The notes: generated by a model not told the origin, from the sequence alone. DNA of 64,000 bases from Thraustochytrium sp. TN22 (GCA_013306675.1 JABLUY010000039.1:87219-151218), one strand, 5' to 3'; shown: positions 25,198-38,283, counted from the first letter of the stretch. A program made the numbers and translations.

Positions 25198-25249
25198 TTC
25201 GGCACAAGGTCGATCGCGACACGCGTAAAGGATATTCGTCTTCTTTGCA

Positions 25250-26102
25250 ATGTGCCGTTGGCATTTGTTGCTGCTGTTCCTCGTGCTGGCCTTGACGGGC
25301 TGCGCGGCGAACGCGGACGCGGACTTGGCAGTGACGGACGATGCGATAGTGGACGAGAAGCGCTTCCCCGTAGCGGTCGACGCCCACAAGAACGAGCGCC
25401 CATAGCTGCTCGCGCCCGTCAAGGACCAGTGCGACAGGGCGTGGAGGGGCTTGCGGGAGAACATCGCCGAGGCCAAGCACGTTCAATTCCAAGTCGAGGT
25501 TTATGCAGAATCGCGCGGCCATGCGTTCGTGCACAACTCCTCCCACCCAGGGCGCCGCGCCGTGAATCCTTCGGCGGGCGGTGCCATCATCCTCCCGGCC
25601 GGCGTGGATCCGGACGTCCTGAGGAGCCGCAGCACGACGCCGCTCGACGTGGAGGAGATGCAACTGGTCTACCACTGCGCGGACGCGTCTCGGACACGCG
25701 GGGCGCACTGCACGCCGGACAGTCAGTGTTGGGAGGGAGAGGGCACCTACGGCGCAGACAACGGGTGTGCCGGCGCTCTGGTCTGCGCGCAGCGGCGAAC
25801 GCTGCTGGTCCTACGATGGCGCCTACCGCCACCGCCACCCCCGTGGCCAGCACGCCACTGCAGCCGACCAATCCGCCCAGTGCTGCGCCAAGTGCTTGTC
25901 CCACTTTGGTCGCGTTTTCGCCGCACCTACCGGCCATCATGGCTTCTTCTGTGCCAGCGCTGGCGTCATTGTGCTGGGGCTGGCGCCCACCTTGCTCGTC
26001 ATCAGCAACTTGCTAGGCGGCAGCGCCGGGGCTGCGGTCGACAAGGTGGCACACACGAATAAGAAACAAGGTCTAGTACCTGCGCGTGGACCGCCATGGT
26101 AA
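25250..26102 (+). pseudogene. Decayed gene for a secreted or membrane Cys-rich protein
   Basis: ATG 25250 starts a clear signal peptide ('MCRWHLLLLFLVLALTGCAA'). The frame meets TAG at 25403-25405 but goes on in the same frame as credible protein ('VQFQVEVYAESRGHAFVHNS', a Cys-rich part 'CTPDSQCWEGEGTYGADNGC'). At about 25789 it must shift by one base to continue as 'SGERCWSYDGAYRH', then a hydrophobic segment ('GVIVLGLAPTLLVISNLLGG') and a stop at 26102. The intended product would be ~280 residues with a signal peptide, paired cysteines and a C-terminal membrane segment. A 36-nt GT-AG segment covering the TAG exists but is very short for an intron. The family is not recognised. Confidence 0.55.
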
Positions 26103-26107
26103 GTGAG

Positions 26108-26700
26108 TCACCCTGCGTGGCCAAAGCGCTTCGTCCACTCTTCGCAGTTGGCCAGGTCGGTGTCGCGCACGGACGGCTTTGTTGCGCGAGACGGCGACAT
26201 GGCGAGCGGGTCGGATGAGCTGGAAGCCAGGACGAGGGCGCCGCTGCCGAAGCCAATGCTGCCAACACCACTGGCAGTGCACGGCCGAAAGTAGCGCGCG
26301 GTCTGGCAACGCCTCACGGGCGGCGTCTCGGACGAGGACGCTCATGTCCGCGCCGCTCATGCCTGCCGTATCCTTGGCGACGCGGAGCAAGTTGGCGTGT
26401 TGCCATGGACCCAAGGTGGATGTGGAGCAGTGCCTCCTGCGCGGCGTTGTTGGGCAGCGGCACGTAGACGCGCTTCTGAAAGCGGCGACGAAATGCGGGT
26501 TCCAACGACCACGGCGTATTGGTAGCTGCGACGACAACAATAACAACGGCGACTGCTGCCGGCGCTGCTTGACGCCTTGCATTTGCACGGGCAGCTCATT
26601 CTTGATGCACATCGTGAAATCGTTGTCGTCGTCCGCCCTCTTGCCCACCAGCGCCTTGGCCAGGTAGCTCCTGCCTGAAAAGTACGCAGCGTTCATGAGG
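26108..26700 (-). pseudogene. VPS4-like AAA ATPase remnant
   Basis: On the minus strand from ~26690: 'GRSYLAKALV' (Walker A end), 'IKNELPVQMQGV', 'VVAATNTPWSLEPAFRRRFQ', 'KRVYVPLPNNAAQEALLHIH', 'AGMSGADMSVLVRDA', and a C-terminus 'TKPSVRDTDLANCEEWTKRF', each closely matching VPS4/SKD1. VPS4 disassembles ESCRT-III. Three frameshifts (near 26555, 26415 and 26295) break it. About 65 residues between Walker A and 'IKNEL' are missing (junction ~26655), including the Walker B acidic residues, and the N-terminal MIT domain is absent. An acceptor-like 'TTTTCAG' precedes the Walker A piece, so the parent gene had an intron and this is not a processed copy. Confidence 0.75.
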
Positions 26701-27203
26701 GGCGCGGCGCAGCACAAAGGCAACGCGACGCAACGCGATGCGACGCAGCGCTTACAACGAATAGCAACACGATGCGCGAATCTTGCCACGCGGCTCGAAG
26801 AGGCGCGTCCTGTACGTGGCGTCGTCCTGTGATGACCTGTGCAAGAAGGAGCGCTTCATCGCGGACGCTACGGGTCACGTCACCGCGGCACATCATCTTG
26901 ACGCTGGATGATGTCATGTACGACTTCGACGACAGAGCGCGGCACGGGGCAGCGCGGCGTCGTGGACCAGCACCGTTGCTCCCTCCTGCGGAAGAAGTTT
27001 GCTCCATCGCCTCCATCGACCATGGCGACTGCGGCAATCGACATTCATCGGAAATCGATCCATCTTTGGGGTGGGTGTGCGCTAAACTAAGCTAAAGCTG
27101 AAAAAAGACGCCGAGACAAGGAGGCCATTCATGCGACCATGCATCCATCCATCGTGCCAGTGCATACATCGAGACGTGGTCGTGTCGCGTCGCGACCAGC
27201 TCA
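26701..27203. other. Intergenic, nothing recognised
   Basis: Between the VPS4-like remnant and the 3' end of the helicase gene. No coding similarity to the missing VPS4 N-terminus could be read here. Confidence 0.45.
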
Positions 27204-29981
<2,778 letters not shown>

Positions 29982-30679
29982 GTCGCCGCGCCGCGCCGCG
30001 CTCCCGCGCTCCGCCGCCGCCGCCGCCGCCGCCGCCGCGCGCGCGCTCCGCCTCGGCTTGGGCTTTGAATTTGAATTCGAATTCGCCTTTCGTTCCTCGT
30101 TTGCTGCCTCTGCTTGCTCGCCGCCACCGACTCGCCGAAGGTTCCGAACGCCGTCGCGGACCGTCGCCGCCGTCGCGGACCGTCCGCGACAGCGCGCCGC
30201 GCCGCGGCAGGACCGGGCCGGGACCGGGCTGCGAGGCGCGGCGCGGCGCGGCGAGGCGCGGCGAGCGAGGCCGCAGCGCGCTCCCATGCAGAACGGCGGC
30301 ATGCAGTGCTCCTTCAAATTGATTGACACTGCTCCGTGCACGAGAATGACTCGAAGGCCTTCTTGACGTGACGGGTCTGGAGCGAAAACCGTGATGCGTT
30401 ATCATGAGCTTGACTCGGCCAGAGCCTCCCTGCCTCGTTGCTGCAGGTGGCGGTCGCCACATTCGCGGCTGCGAGCACGATGGCGCTGGCCTCCGACCTT
30501 GGCGCCAGCCTGCAGGTGCAATGCAGCTGCTCCCGCAACGGCGGCAAGAGCAGCAGCAAGAGGCAGTGTAGTCACGACTGCCTCGGCCTAACGTCACGGC
30601 AGCGGCCCGGCGGCGAGAGGGCATAACCTTTCCGCGTGTCGGCCGCCGGAACGCGCGCGCGCGCGGGTGGGCGGGCGGC
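29982..30679. promoter_or_regulatory. Divergent promoter region, helicase / phosphatase
   Basis: About 700 bp between two diverging starts. It contains an AT-rich 'GAATTTGAATTCGAATTC' element at 30066-30083, 85 bp upstream of the helicase ATG, and a 19-bp inverted repeat at 30172-30190 (GTCGCGGAC-C-GTCCGCGAC). The right half includes ACCGTCCGCGAC, which recurs in the Utp5/Vma22 promoter. Regulatory use is inference. Confidence 0.5.
30172..30190. promoter_or_regulatory. 19-bp perfect inverted repeat
   Basis: Arms GTCGCGGAC and GTCCGCGAC with a one-base spacer, in the divergent helicase/phosphatase region. It is a candidate dimeric transcription-factor site. Confidence 0.4.
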
Positions 30680-32662
30680 ATGGCGGCGGCAACGGAGGAC
30701 CCGGCGGGCCGCGGCGAGAGCGCACGCGGCGGCGCTGCGACACCTGCGTCCGCGGAGAGCCTGTGCGTGCGGGCGTTGGCGTGCGTGGGCGCGCTGGCCA
30801 TCGTGTACATGGCGATCGTGCTGGGCCACCACTACTACACGACGGAGGACGCCATGCCGACGCTGCCGGGCGCACAGCACCTGAGCGGGCTGCTAGAGCG
30901 TATCTCGGCACCCCAAGTGGACGACGTCGGCGGCCCGAGTGCCACGACGGAGGCGGCGGCGACGGCGACGACAACGAAGACGTCGACGGCGACGGCGACG
31001 AGCAGAGCACCAGCCGCGTCAGAGCTTGAACGCAAGCGCATGAAGCGCCTGGTTCTGGACCTGGACCTGCGGCGCACGCCACGCATCTCGCAGGTCTCTC
31101 TCGTGCTGGGCGCGACGGCGCGCGACCTGGCGGTGAGCTTCGTGGTGGAGGAGCCCGAGCGCAAGCGGAGCGAGCGCACGTGCCAGGCGCTGGAGGGCCC
31201 GGCGTTTGTGCTGCAGGCGTGGCCCGAGGACGGCACGGAGGACGAGGGCGCGGTGCTGGTGGGCGAGGCGCGGCAGTCCGGCTGCGTGGTGTCGCAGACC
31301 ACGGGCACATACGTGTGGCACTACTTTATAGCGAGCGTACACGAGGTGGAGCCAGGGCGACGATACGCGTACGAGCTGGGGCAGTTGCGAAGTGACGTCG
31401 GGGAACTGGCGCTGACGGCGGCGACCGCGCCGGGCGTCTTCCGCAGCAGCCTGTACTCGATGCCAACGACGGGGGTGGCGACGAAGCATCCGCCAATTCT
31501 GGTCATCGGCGACTCGGGGCCAAACGAGCGAAAATCGGTGCTTGCGGCCGCCGCGGCAAGAATCGACGCGGAGCGCATCCCACTCGTGCTGCACATGGGC
31601 GACATGTCTTACGTGTCAAACCGTGGCGATTGCTGGGGGTTGGATCTGCAGGCGAGGCACGAGTGCGCATGGAACTGCCTGCGGAACGAGAGTTGCCACG
31701 GCCGCGATCGCGTGGAGGACCGCGACTTCATGGACTGGGCCGCCTTCGCGGACGAGTTTGCGGCCGTGTCGAGCCGTGCGCCCATGGTGATGACCATGGG
31801 CAATCACGACAACGACATGCACTGGTTCCACCGGTACAGACCAGCCGTGCCGGAGGCCTTCCCGCATGTGAATATACAGCGGACGCGCAAGCACGAGGTC
31901 TCTGACTTTGCCCTGCAGCGTATCCACGAGTTGCAGACCTCGGCCATGGGCGCACGAAGCGTGGAGCAGCAGGCCATTATCAACGAGTTGCTGACGGAGC
32001 CCTACTTCTTCAGTGTTGACGCCGGCCCTTTCCACGTGATTTCGTTCCAGTCCGAGGACAACGCCATCAACGCATACGAGCGTGCTGTGGGCGAGCGGCC
32101 GCTGAACGAGAAGGAGCTCGCGCGTTTCGAGGCGCATTTTGGGGAGGAGTCCTTCCAGTTCAAGTGGTTGCGGCGCGACTTGGAGAGCGTGGACCGTACG
32201 CGCACGCCCTGGGTCATTTCGCTGTCACACCGGCCCTACTTTTCCACCTCGCGCCACCACCCGAACTGCCGCGAGACCGGCGATTGGTACCGGTGTGCGA
32301 TGCGCGAGTTGTACGCGCCCCTCATGGAGAGGGCAGGCGTCAACCTCGTGCTGAATGGCCACTCGCACCACTATGCGCGCTCGCGCCCGCTGCACTACGA
32401 GGAGTCGACACGACTCTCCTCGGCCGCGGTGCACGATGCGACCAAACGCGACGCGCCGGTCTACGTTGTCATTGGCACTGGCGGTATGGCTTTGGAGGGT
32501 GGCTTTCTCAGCATGCCCGACTGGCTCGCCACGCGTTCTGCGGGCGACTATGGTTATGCGCTTTTGCAAGCGCACAACGTCTCGCATTTGGAATGGTCTT
32601 ACTATTCCGTCACCAAGGGCGACGTGGTCATTGATCAAGCGTTGCTGTATCAGCCGGAGTAA
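30680..32662 (+). CDS. Membrane-anchored purple-acid-type metallophosphatase
   Basis: 660 residues. Residues 25-49 are a signal anchor ('VGALAIVYMAIVLG') nearly identical to that of the TPR gene at 23221. A Thr/Ala-rich spacer follows, then a beta-rich domain (~115-260, like the N-terminal domain of plant purple acid phosphatases). The metallophosphoesterase domain (~270-655) has all five metal-binding motifs: GDSG (277-280), GDMSY (307-311), GNHD (374-377), the histidine of 'SLSHRP' (His517) and GHSH (560-563). Enzymes of this family hydrolyse phosphate monoesters with a Fe-Fe/Zn/Mn centre; the Tyr of GDxxY gives the purple colour. The active site should face the lumen or outside. Several cysteines at 318-340 may form disulfides. 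Substrate is unknown. Confidence 0.9.
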   Translation: MAAATEDPAGRGESARGGAATPASAESLCVRALACVGALAIVYMAIVLGHHYYTTEDAMPTLPGAQHLSGLLERISAPQVDDVGGPSATTEAAATATTTKTSTATATSRAPAASELERKRMKRLVLDLDLRRTPRISQVSLVLGATARDLAVSFVVEEPERKRSERTCQALEGPAFVLQAWPEDGTEDEGAVLVGEARQSGCVVSQTTGTYVWHYFIASVHEVEPGRRYAYELGQLRSDVGELALTAATAPGVFRSSLYSMPTTGVATKHPPILVIGDSGPNERKSVLAAAAARIDAERIPLVLHMGDMSYVSNRGDCWGLDLQARHECAWNCLRNESCHGRDRVEDRDFMDWAAFADEFAAVSSRAPMVMTMGNHDNDMHWFHRYRPAVPEAFPHVNIQRTRKHEVSDFALQRIHELQTSAMGARSVEQQAIINELLTEPYFFSVDAGPFHVISFQSEDNAINAYERAVGERPLNEKELARFEAHFGEESFQFKWLRRDLESVDRTRTPWVISLSHRPYFSTSRHHPNCRETGDWYRCAMRELYAPLMERAGVNLVLNGHSHHYARSRPLHYEESTRLSSAAVHDATKRDAPVYVVIGTGGMALEGGFLSMPDWLATRSAGDYGYALLQAHNVSHLEWSYYSVTKGDVVIDQALLYQPE

Positions 32663-33185
32663 GATTAGAGTGGGAGAGTACTGGTAGACGACTGAATGGA
32701 GCTGAACAAGGCCTCTTTGTAAATTTATCCAGGGCGGAGGCTCACTCACACGTGGTGCGGCAAAAAGTAGTCATCATCGTCGTCATCCATCATCATTCAT
32801 TATCCAGCGCTCTGCAGCTACTACAGCCCGGGACACGCTCGGACAAAGGGTCTGTTTGTGTGTGGTGTATGGTGTGTGGTACGTGCGATGGCTACAAGCC
32901 ATGAAGAAAGGAAGAAAGGTAGGCAGGCAGGCAGGCAGGCAGGTAGAGAGGTTGCCGCGGTCCGTTTGCTTGACTGGGAGAACACGTGTGCACGCACGGC
33001 CTGACTCTTGATGCGCGCAAGCACGATGAGGTGCTTGGTTTGAATGGCGCTTCTTCATTAAGAGGCGACTGGCTCTCCTCGCTCGCTCGCTCGCTCGCTC
33101 GCTTGCTTGCTTCACTTCGCTGCGGTTCAATTCGCTTCGCTTCGATCCGATCCGATCCGATTGGATCGCCCAGCGCTGGGCGCAC
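32663..33185. other. Convergent 3' region with microsatellites
   Basis: Between the convergent phosphatase and carrier stops. It holds (GGCA)n at ~32921-32942, (CGCT)n at ~33077-33101 and (TTCGC/TCCGA)n at ~33127-33163. No gene seen. Confidence 0.6.
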
Positions 33186-34232
33186 TTAAGAGCGCTGCTT
33201 GAAGAGGGTGGACTCGAACTGCTTCCAGAGCACGGTGAAGAGCATGCCCTGAAGGCCGTTGGCAAGAATCTTGGTCTGCAGGCCGCGGAAGAAGAGGCCG
33301 GAGAGACCGTCCTTGTCAACGACCATGCGGAAGGCCTGCGGGTAGGTGATGGGGTCGAGGCTGGTCTGCTTGGTGACCTTGAGCACGCGGATCGAGTTGG
33401 AGACGGTGTCGGAGACGGCCGAGGCGGAGAAGCCAATGACGGCGTTGCGCGAGAGCTTCTTGAGCGTGAAGTTGGGGTCGCTGTCCTCGGGCATGGGGAT
33501 CATGGTGTTGAGCGTGTTGTAGGTGAAGAACCACGGGTAGTGGCCGACAAAGGTGGCGGAGGCGGAGCCGAGGGCACCGGCCCAGAGCACGGTGGGGCCG
33601 CCGACGCGCATCTTGTTGCCGAGCACCTTGAGGCCGTCCTTGCCGTTGACCTGGAGCGAGGTCTTGGCGGCGTCAATGGGCATGAGGAAGATGCGGAAGG
33701 TAGCGGCCGAGAAGGAGGCGGCGGCGGTCTTGACGGCCACGGGCAGCGTCTGCGTGGTGGGCGAGGCGTCGAGAAGCGCGAGCATGCCGGCGTTGGAGGC
33801 GGTATCACCGAAGCGCGAGAGCGGGCCCTGGAAGAGCGCCGGGCCGACGCCGCGGTAAAAGCGGATCACGCCGCCCTCCTTGTACAGGGTGGAGAAGGCG
33901 TTGGTCATGGACCCACCGTTGCGGTACTGGTAGTTGACCGTCGTGCGCAGCCACATGAGCGAGAGCACCTGGACGCCCATGGCCATGGCGCCCGGCAGGC
34001 CGCCGCCGATAGCGCGCTTGCCGGCGCGCTGCAGGATCTCCTGCAGGCTCTCCTGCTTCTTCTCGGGCACCGGGGCCGCCGCGGCGGCGGCCACGCCGCC
34101 CTCCACGCCCTTCTTCACGTCATCGTCCAGGCCCGGGTCCGTGCCCTCCATCTCAAAGGTCGTCTCGTCATCGCGGCCAGACACCTGCCGCTGCAGGACG
34201 GCCTTGAGCTCCCTCTCATCGTCCGCGCCCAT
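33186..34232 (-). CDS. Mitochondrial carrier family protein with degenerate signatures
   Basis: 348 residues. About 65 hydrophilic N-terminal residues precede three ~90-residue carrier repeats with six predicted membrane helices. The canonical P-x-[DE]-x-x-[KR] signature is intact only in repeat 2 ('PIDAAKTSLQ'); repeat 1 has 'LSLMWLR' and repeat 3 'VSNSIRVLK' in its place. The [FY]-x-G elements survive as 'FYRGVGPALFQGPLSRFGD' and 'FFRGLQTKI'. Family members exchange metabolites across the mitochondrial inner membrane; the weakened matrix salt-bridge network suggests an unusual substrate or mechanism. Substrate not assignable. Convergent with the phosphatase and divergent from the next carrier. 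Confidence 0.85.
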   Translation of the reverse strand: MGADDERELKAVLQRQVSGRDDETTFEMEGTDPGLDDDVKKGVEGGVAAAAAAPVPEKKQESLQEILQRAGKRAIGGGLPGAMAMGVQVLSLMWLRTTVNYQYRNGGSMTNAFSTLYKEGGVIRFYRGVGPALFQGPLSRFGDTASNAGMLALLDASPTTQTLPVAVKTAAASFSAATFRIFLMPIDAAKTSLQVNGKDGLKVLGNKMRVGGPTVLWAGALGSASATFVGHYPWFFTYNTLNTMIPMPEDSDPNFTLKKLSRNAVIGFSASAVSDTVSNSIRVLKVTKQTSLDPITYPQAFRMVVDKDGLSGLFFRGLQTKILANGLQGMLFTVLWKQFESTLFKQRS

Positions 34233-34249
34233 CTTTGCTGTGTCGCTGC

Positions 34250-34250
<1 letters not shown>

Positions 34251-34298
<48 letters not shown>
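34251..34298. repeat. (CAG)16 repeat upstream of carrier gene
   Basis: Sixteen uninterrupted GCT/CTG triplets on the plus strand, i.e. (CAG)n on the sense strand, 18 bp upstream of the carrier ATG. It lies in the presumed 5' UTR. Confidence 0.9.
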
Positions 34299-34299
<1 letters not shown>

Positions 34300-35008
34300 G
34301 CGGATTTGGCTAGCTAGCTGGCCGTCGCTTGCAGGTCTGTCTGCGCCTCGCGTCAGCCCGCCTTGTCCTGCCTCTCCGCGTGCCCCCCCCTGTCTTACTG
34401 CCGTGCAGCTGGCAGCCAGCATGCAAGCAGGCCGGCCAAGTAACAACTTGCTGCCGACCGGCCACAGCAAGGCTGAGCCTGCGCGTCTTCGAGCTTGCAC
34501 GCACGCACGCACGCGCGTACGTAGCCTTCTTCGAGGGAGGGGAGGAGGAAAGAAACAGCCGCGTCCTTGTGACGCGGCGCTCGCGGCTCGCGTCGCCTCG
34601 CCGGCGGCCGCAAATTTCTCCCCGCCTCGCCTCGCCTCGCCCCGCCTCGCCTCGCCTCGCCTCGCCTCGCGCCGCGGCTCGCAACTCACGCTCGGCCGCG
34701 TCCGCCGCCGCCCAGGATCGCCCGCCGCCGGCCGCGCGCGCGCTGCCGCTGCCGTCGCCGCCTGACGCTCTCGCGCCGCGAATTCGGAATTGCCGCCGCG
34801 AGCCTTGAAATCCAGGTCGACCCCGGCGCCCGCGCCCTGCCGTGGGCACGACGAGGCGCCCGCGCGCCGCGCCCCCGCGCCCTGCGGCTGCGCGCCACGG
34901 CGGCCGGAAGAGGCAAGCCAAGGCGCGCCGTGACGTCGCGCGCGCGAGGGAGGCAGAGGATCCGACTTTGAATGCGCTTGGACTTGAACGTGGACCTCGA
35001 TTTGAATT

Positions 35009-35065
35009 TTGAGATCGAATTCGAATTCGAATTCGAATTCGAATTCGAATCGAATTCGAATGCAA
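35009..35065. repeat. GAATTC hexanucleotide array
   Basis: Begins 'GAGATCGAATTCGAATTCG' and continues with consecutive GAATTC units, strikingly AT-richer than its surroundings. Similar short arrays lie upstream of the helicase (30066) and OGDH (48487) genes. Confidence 0.85.
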
Positions 35066-37133
35066 AGTCGAACTCGAGCGCCCGCCGGTCGCCGACGCCG
35101 AGCGCGGGCTCGCGAGGCAGCCCGCCGGCGCCCGGGCTCGCGAGGGCCACGTCGCGGTCGCGCAGCGGCCTGGTGCTGCCAGGCGGCTAGCGCGCTGCCG
35201 GGACCCGGCTGCAGCGGACCGAGCCGAGGCGCCGGACTCGCCGGAGCGGCCGGGCTGAGGGATGACGTCGTCGGCGGCGGCGGCGATGACATCACCCCTT
35301 GTGACACGCTCTGCATAGAGGCCTAGCCTAGGTGCAGTGGCGTGGGCCCGGCAAGCGTGCAGTGCCGCGAAACAAGAGGCGAAGACCGGCCCGGTCCGAG
35401 TCAGCTGGATCGTGACGGAACCGTGGCGGCGCGCAGGCTGGCAGCAGCAAGCTAGCCACCGCGCCCGTCCGTCTGGCTGCCGCAGCTGGGGCGCAACGGT
35501 GAAGCGAGGCTTGCCTTCACAGTTAGTTGACCGCCAAGGAGGGAGACTTCGCCGGCCTGACTGTGAGTGAGCAGCTCGCTCAACTAAGTTACTGCTGGCT
35601 GACGTGCGCCGGCGGGCAGAGACCGTGACTCGGACGCAGGCCCGCTGCGCTGCTGCGGTGAGGCTCGCCATGACGCCGTGCTTCGCTTCTGCGAGCAGCG
35701 AGCGTGCCTGGTACGGCTGGCCCGGGCTGGGCCGGCCAGTGCGGCGACGCGGCGGTGCTGGCTGGCAGCGCGGCCTGGGTCTGGGCCGGGGCGTGACGCG
35801 TTAAGGTCTCCCGCGCTTTGTGCCGGTGACTCGTCGAAGACTTGGGACATGTTTTTCGTGATGACGCACGACGCGAGGCGGAGGCCTAACCTTGTGCTGC
35901 ACTGCTGCGCAATGGCCACTTGCAGTGCCGCAGGCAGATTGTTGGGTTTCCAACGGCATGTACAGACTCAAAGTCTCCCCATTCATGAGGGCGGTGATCT
36001 ATATTTCTTGCTTGGGACGCTCGGCAAGCACGGGCTGCCAGGTATGAGCTTGACCAAGAGCTTCATTCATTCAAAGGTTGCGTCGTCGTCCGTGGACGGT
36101 GAACTTCGACTGGCGAGCGAGCCGCCTCGGCACGCTCACCCGGGCCTGTCGCAATTTTCACAACAAGTCTTCGGAGTGGTGGTAGTCACCCGCAACCAAG
36201 AAGTTGAAGAAACCATCGTTTGGTCGGTTGCTTGCTTTCTTGGCCAGTGCTAGCCACTTGCTTTTGCTTTCCTTGTTGCCCACCTGCACTGCAGTGCGGC
36301 TGGCCGTGCAGTGGTTGGTCGCGTCCAACTAGCTAGGGAACCATGGGGTGTCGAGATTGCTTCGGAGGCCCTTGCAAGCACCAGCGCGAGCGCGAGCGCG
36401 AGGCGAACAAGCAAGTCCAAGACGGCTGATTAAGCTCCCTGCTCACTGACTCAGCAGGCGCCTGGCTGGCTGGTTGCAACGCCCCGCGAGCGCCGCGCCG
36501 ACCTCCTCTTGCTAACCCACAAGTCCGCGCCGCTGCTCGTCCATCCCGGTCCCGCCCTGGCCCGCCCTGCTGCTTGTCCACATTCGCCTCCGCGCCTCGC
36601 GGCGCCTCGCACAACGCCGCACAACAGCGTCCTGGCGGTTCGCGCGCCGCGTCACCGCTGGCCCTTCTGATGATCTGATCAAGGTTCTCTCCGAGTCCGA
36701 GTCCCTGGCCCTGGCCCCTGCGCCTCGTCCAACCTCGGAAACGGCGCCACGCGCCGCGCAGGACCTTGGTTGCTTGGACCAATGGACTCGAGGCCGTGGC
36801 CGCAGTGCGCTGGCAGTGCGCTGGCAGTGCGCCGCAATGCTGCATAGGTAACTAACACCAGCAGGCACAGGCGGCGCTGCACAGCCAGGCTCCGCGACTG
36901 CGCTGCAATCGCTTGCATCGCTTGCAATCGCTGCGGCAGCCAGTCGAGCGAGCGACTGCGCGCGCGCCGCGGGCCTCGCGCCTCCGACGGCTCGCGAGGC
37001 TCGCGAGGTCGCTCGACCGGGTTGGTGCCCGGGTCGGCTCGACTCGGCTCGGCTCGGCACGGCACGGCACTGGTGGCGGCGGCGCGCAGAGGCCGAGGCA
37101 GGCGGCGCGCAGTCGCGGCGCGCAGCGAGGAGG

Positions 37134-38191
37134 ATGGCGGAGGGCGGCGTGGTGCAGGCGGAGGCGGGCGGCGTGCAGGCCGCGGCCGCGGACGGCAAGG
37201 TGCGGTGGTTCTCCGGGTCGCCGTCCAAGGACTCAGCGAGGGACCTGCTGTCCGGCATGCTGTCAGGGTACGTGCGCGCGAGGCGGGGCCAGGCGGGGCC
37301 AGGCGGGGCGGGGCGGGGCGAGCGCAGCGGCGAGACTGACGAGTTGGACATGCGCGCGACAGCTTCGTGTGCAAGGTGGTGGAGTACCCGTTTGACACGA
37401 TCAAGGTGCTGCAGCAGACCGGCGGCAAGTCGCAGTTCACGGGCCCGGTGGATGCCTTCGTGAAGACCTTCCAGCGCGGCGGCGTGCCGGCGCTGTACCA
37501 GGGCCTGACGAGCCCGCTGCTCGGCGCCATGGCGGAGAACGCCACGCTCTTCGTGGCGTACGGCATGATGAAGAAGGCGCTGCAGGTGAACCCGTCGCCG
37601 ACGCTCTCGGACCCGGTGCCCATGTGGAAGTACCTGCTGGCGGGCGGCGGCAGCGGCATTTGCTCGGCCTTTGTGCTCACCCCCGTGGAGCTCGTCAAGT
37701 GCCGCCTGCAGATCCAGCAGGGCGGCGCCGCGCGCCTCTACAGCGGCCCGCTCGACGTCGTCGGCAAGACCATCCGGGCCGAAGGCATCCAGGGCCTCTG
37801 GCGCGGCAACCTCAGCTGCCTGGCGCGCGAGATCCCGGGCAACATGGCCTGGTTCGGCGTCTACGAGCTCGTGCGCAACCAGATCCAGCGCACCTTTCAC
37901 ATCGAGAAGCAGAGTGACGTGCCGCTGCCCTACATTGCCTTCTCCGGCGCCTGCGCCGGCGTCTCCTACTGGGCCGTGCCTTACCCGGCGGACACCATCA
38001 AGAGTCTGCTGCAGACCAACCCCAACTACGCCGGCATGAGCTTCTTTCAGGCCGGCCGCATGGTGCTCAGGACTCAGGGCGTTGGGGGCCTCTACAACGG
38101 TCTCGCCATCACCTGCATCCGTGCCGCACCCTCGCACGCGCTCATCTTTTACTTTTACGAGCTCACCAGTGGCTTTCTTGCCACCCTCTGA
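37134..38191 (+). CDS. Mitochondrial carrier, ornithine/basic-amino-acid type, two exons
   Basis: Exon 1 is 37134-37267, the intron 37268-37362 (95 nt, GTACGT...CGACAG), and exon 2 37363-38191; together 320 residues. The splice joins '...SGMLSG' to 'FVCKVVEYPFDTIKV', restoring the first carrier repeat. All three signatures are canonical: PFDTIK, PVELVK and PADTIK. 'EYPFDTIKV' and 'REIPGNMAWFGVYE' (Arg-Glu at the second contact site) are typical of the SLC25A15/ORT1 and SLC25A29/A20 branch. That branch moves ornithine, other basic amino acids or acylcarnitines across the mitochondrial inner membrane. The exact substrate is inference. The retained frame through the intron gives only low-complexity Arg/Gly, which supports splicing. 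Confidence 0.9.
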
Positions 38192-38243
38192 TTGTCTTCG
38201 GCCGATTGTCCATGCGGTGCTGTCTTGCGAGATGGCAAGCCAT

Positions 38244-38274
38244 TGGGAGGGGGAGGGGGAGGGGGAGGGGGGAC
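38244..38274 (+). repeat. G-rich tract, G-quadruplex candidate
   Basis: Runs of three to six G separated by single A ('GGGAGGGGGAGGGGGAGGGG') about 55 bp after the carrier stop codon. They could form a quadruplex in the 3' UTR RNA. Confidence 0.6.
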
Positions 38275-38283
38275 GAGGAGTGC

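Larger units (their letters stand above)
34233..37133. other. Long divergent intergenic region, low-complexity
   Basis: About 2.9 kb between two diverging carrier genes. It holds a CTG/CAG run (34251-34298), a 'CCTCGCCTCG' tract (34622-34672) and a GAATTC array (35009-35065); the rest is GC-rich and non-repetitive. Long open frames on both strands (for example 34310-35671 minus) are Arg/Ala/Ser low complexity without domain character. A short part around 35820-36250 is less GC-biased, but I could not support a gene there. Confidence 0.5.

Noticed and set aside
25388-25405. TAG in the Cys-rich gene read as sense (altered genetic code)
   Set aside because: TAG is used as a normal terminator elsewhere in the window (the 5' TPR gene at 1202 and OGDH at 51777), so reassignment is unlikely.
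29982-30341. Upstream extension of the helicase Gly-rich exon to ATG 30341
   Set aside because: The extra 120 residues are Arg/Ala-rich and include the GAATTC element; 'MSYDGRGREYDD' at 29981 is a more natural start.
34310-35671. 453-codon minus-strand frame upstream of the carrier
   Set aside because: Arg/Ala/Ser low complexity that includes the GAATTC array read as Arg-Ile repeats; no domain and no homologous start.
35678-36253. 191-codon plus-strand frame between the carriers
   Set aside because: No recognisable domain or repeat, no conserved start context, mixed composition; it could not be told from chance.
37268-37362. Reading the carrier gene through its intron
   Set aside because: It gives Arg/Gly/Gln filler and leaves carrier repeat 1 broken; splicing at GTACGT and CAG restores 'SG-FVCKVVEYPFDTIK'.
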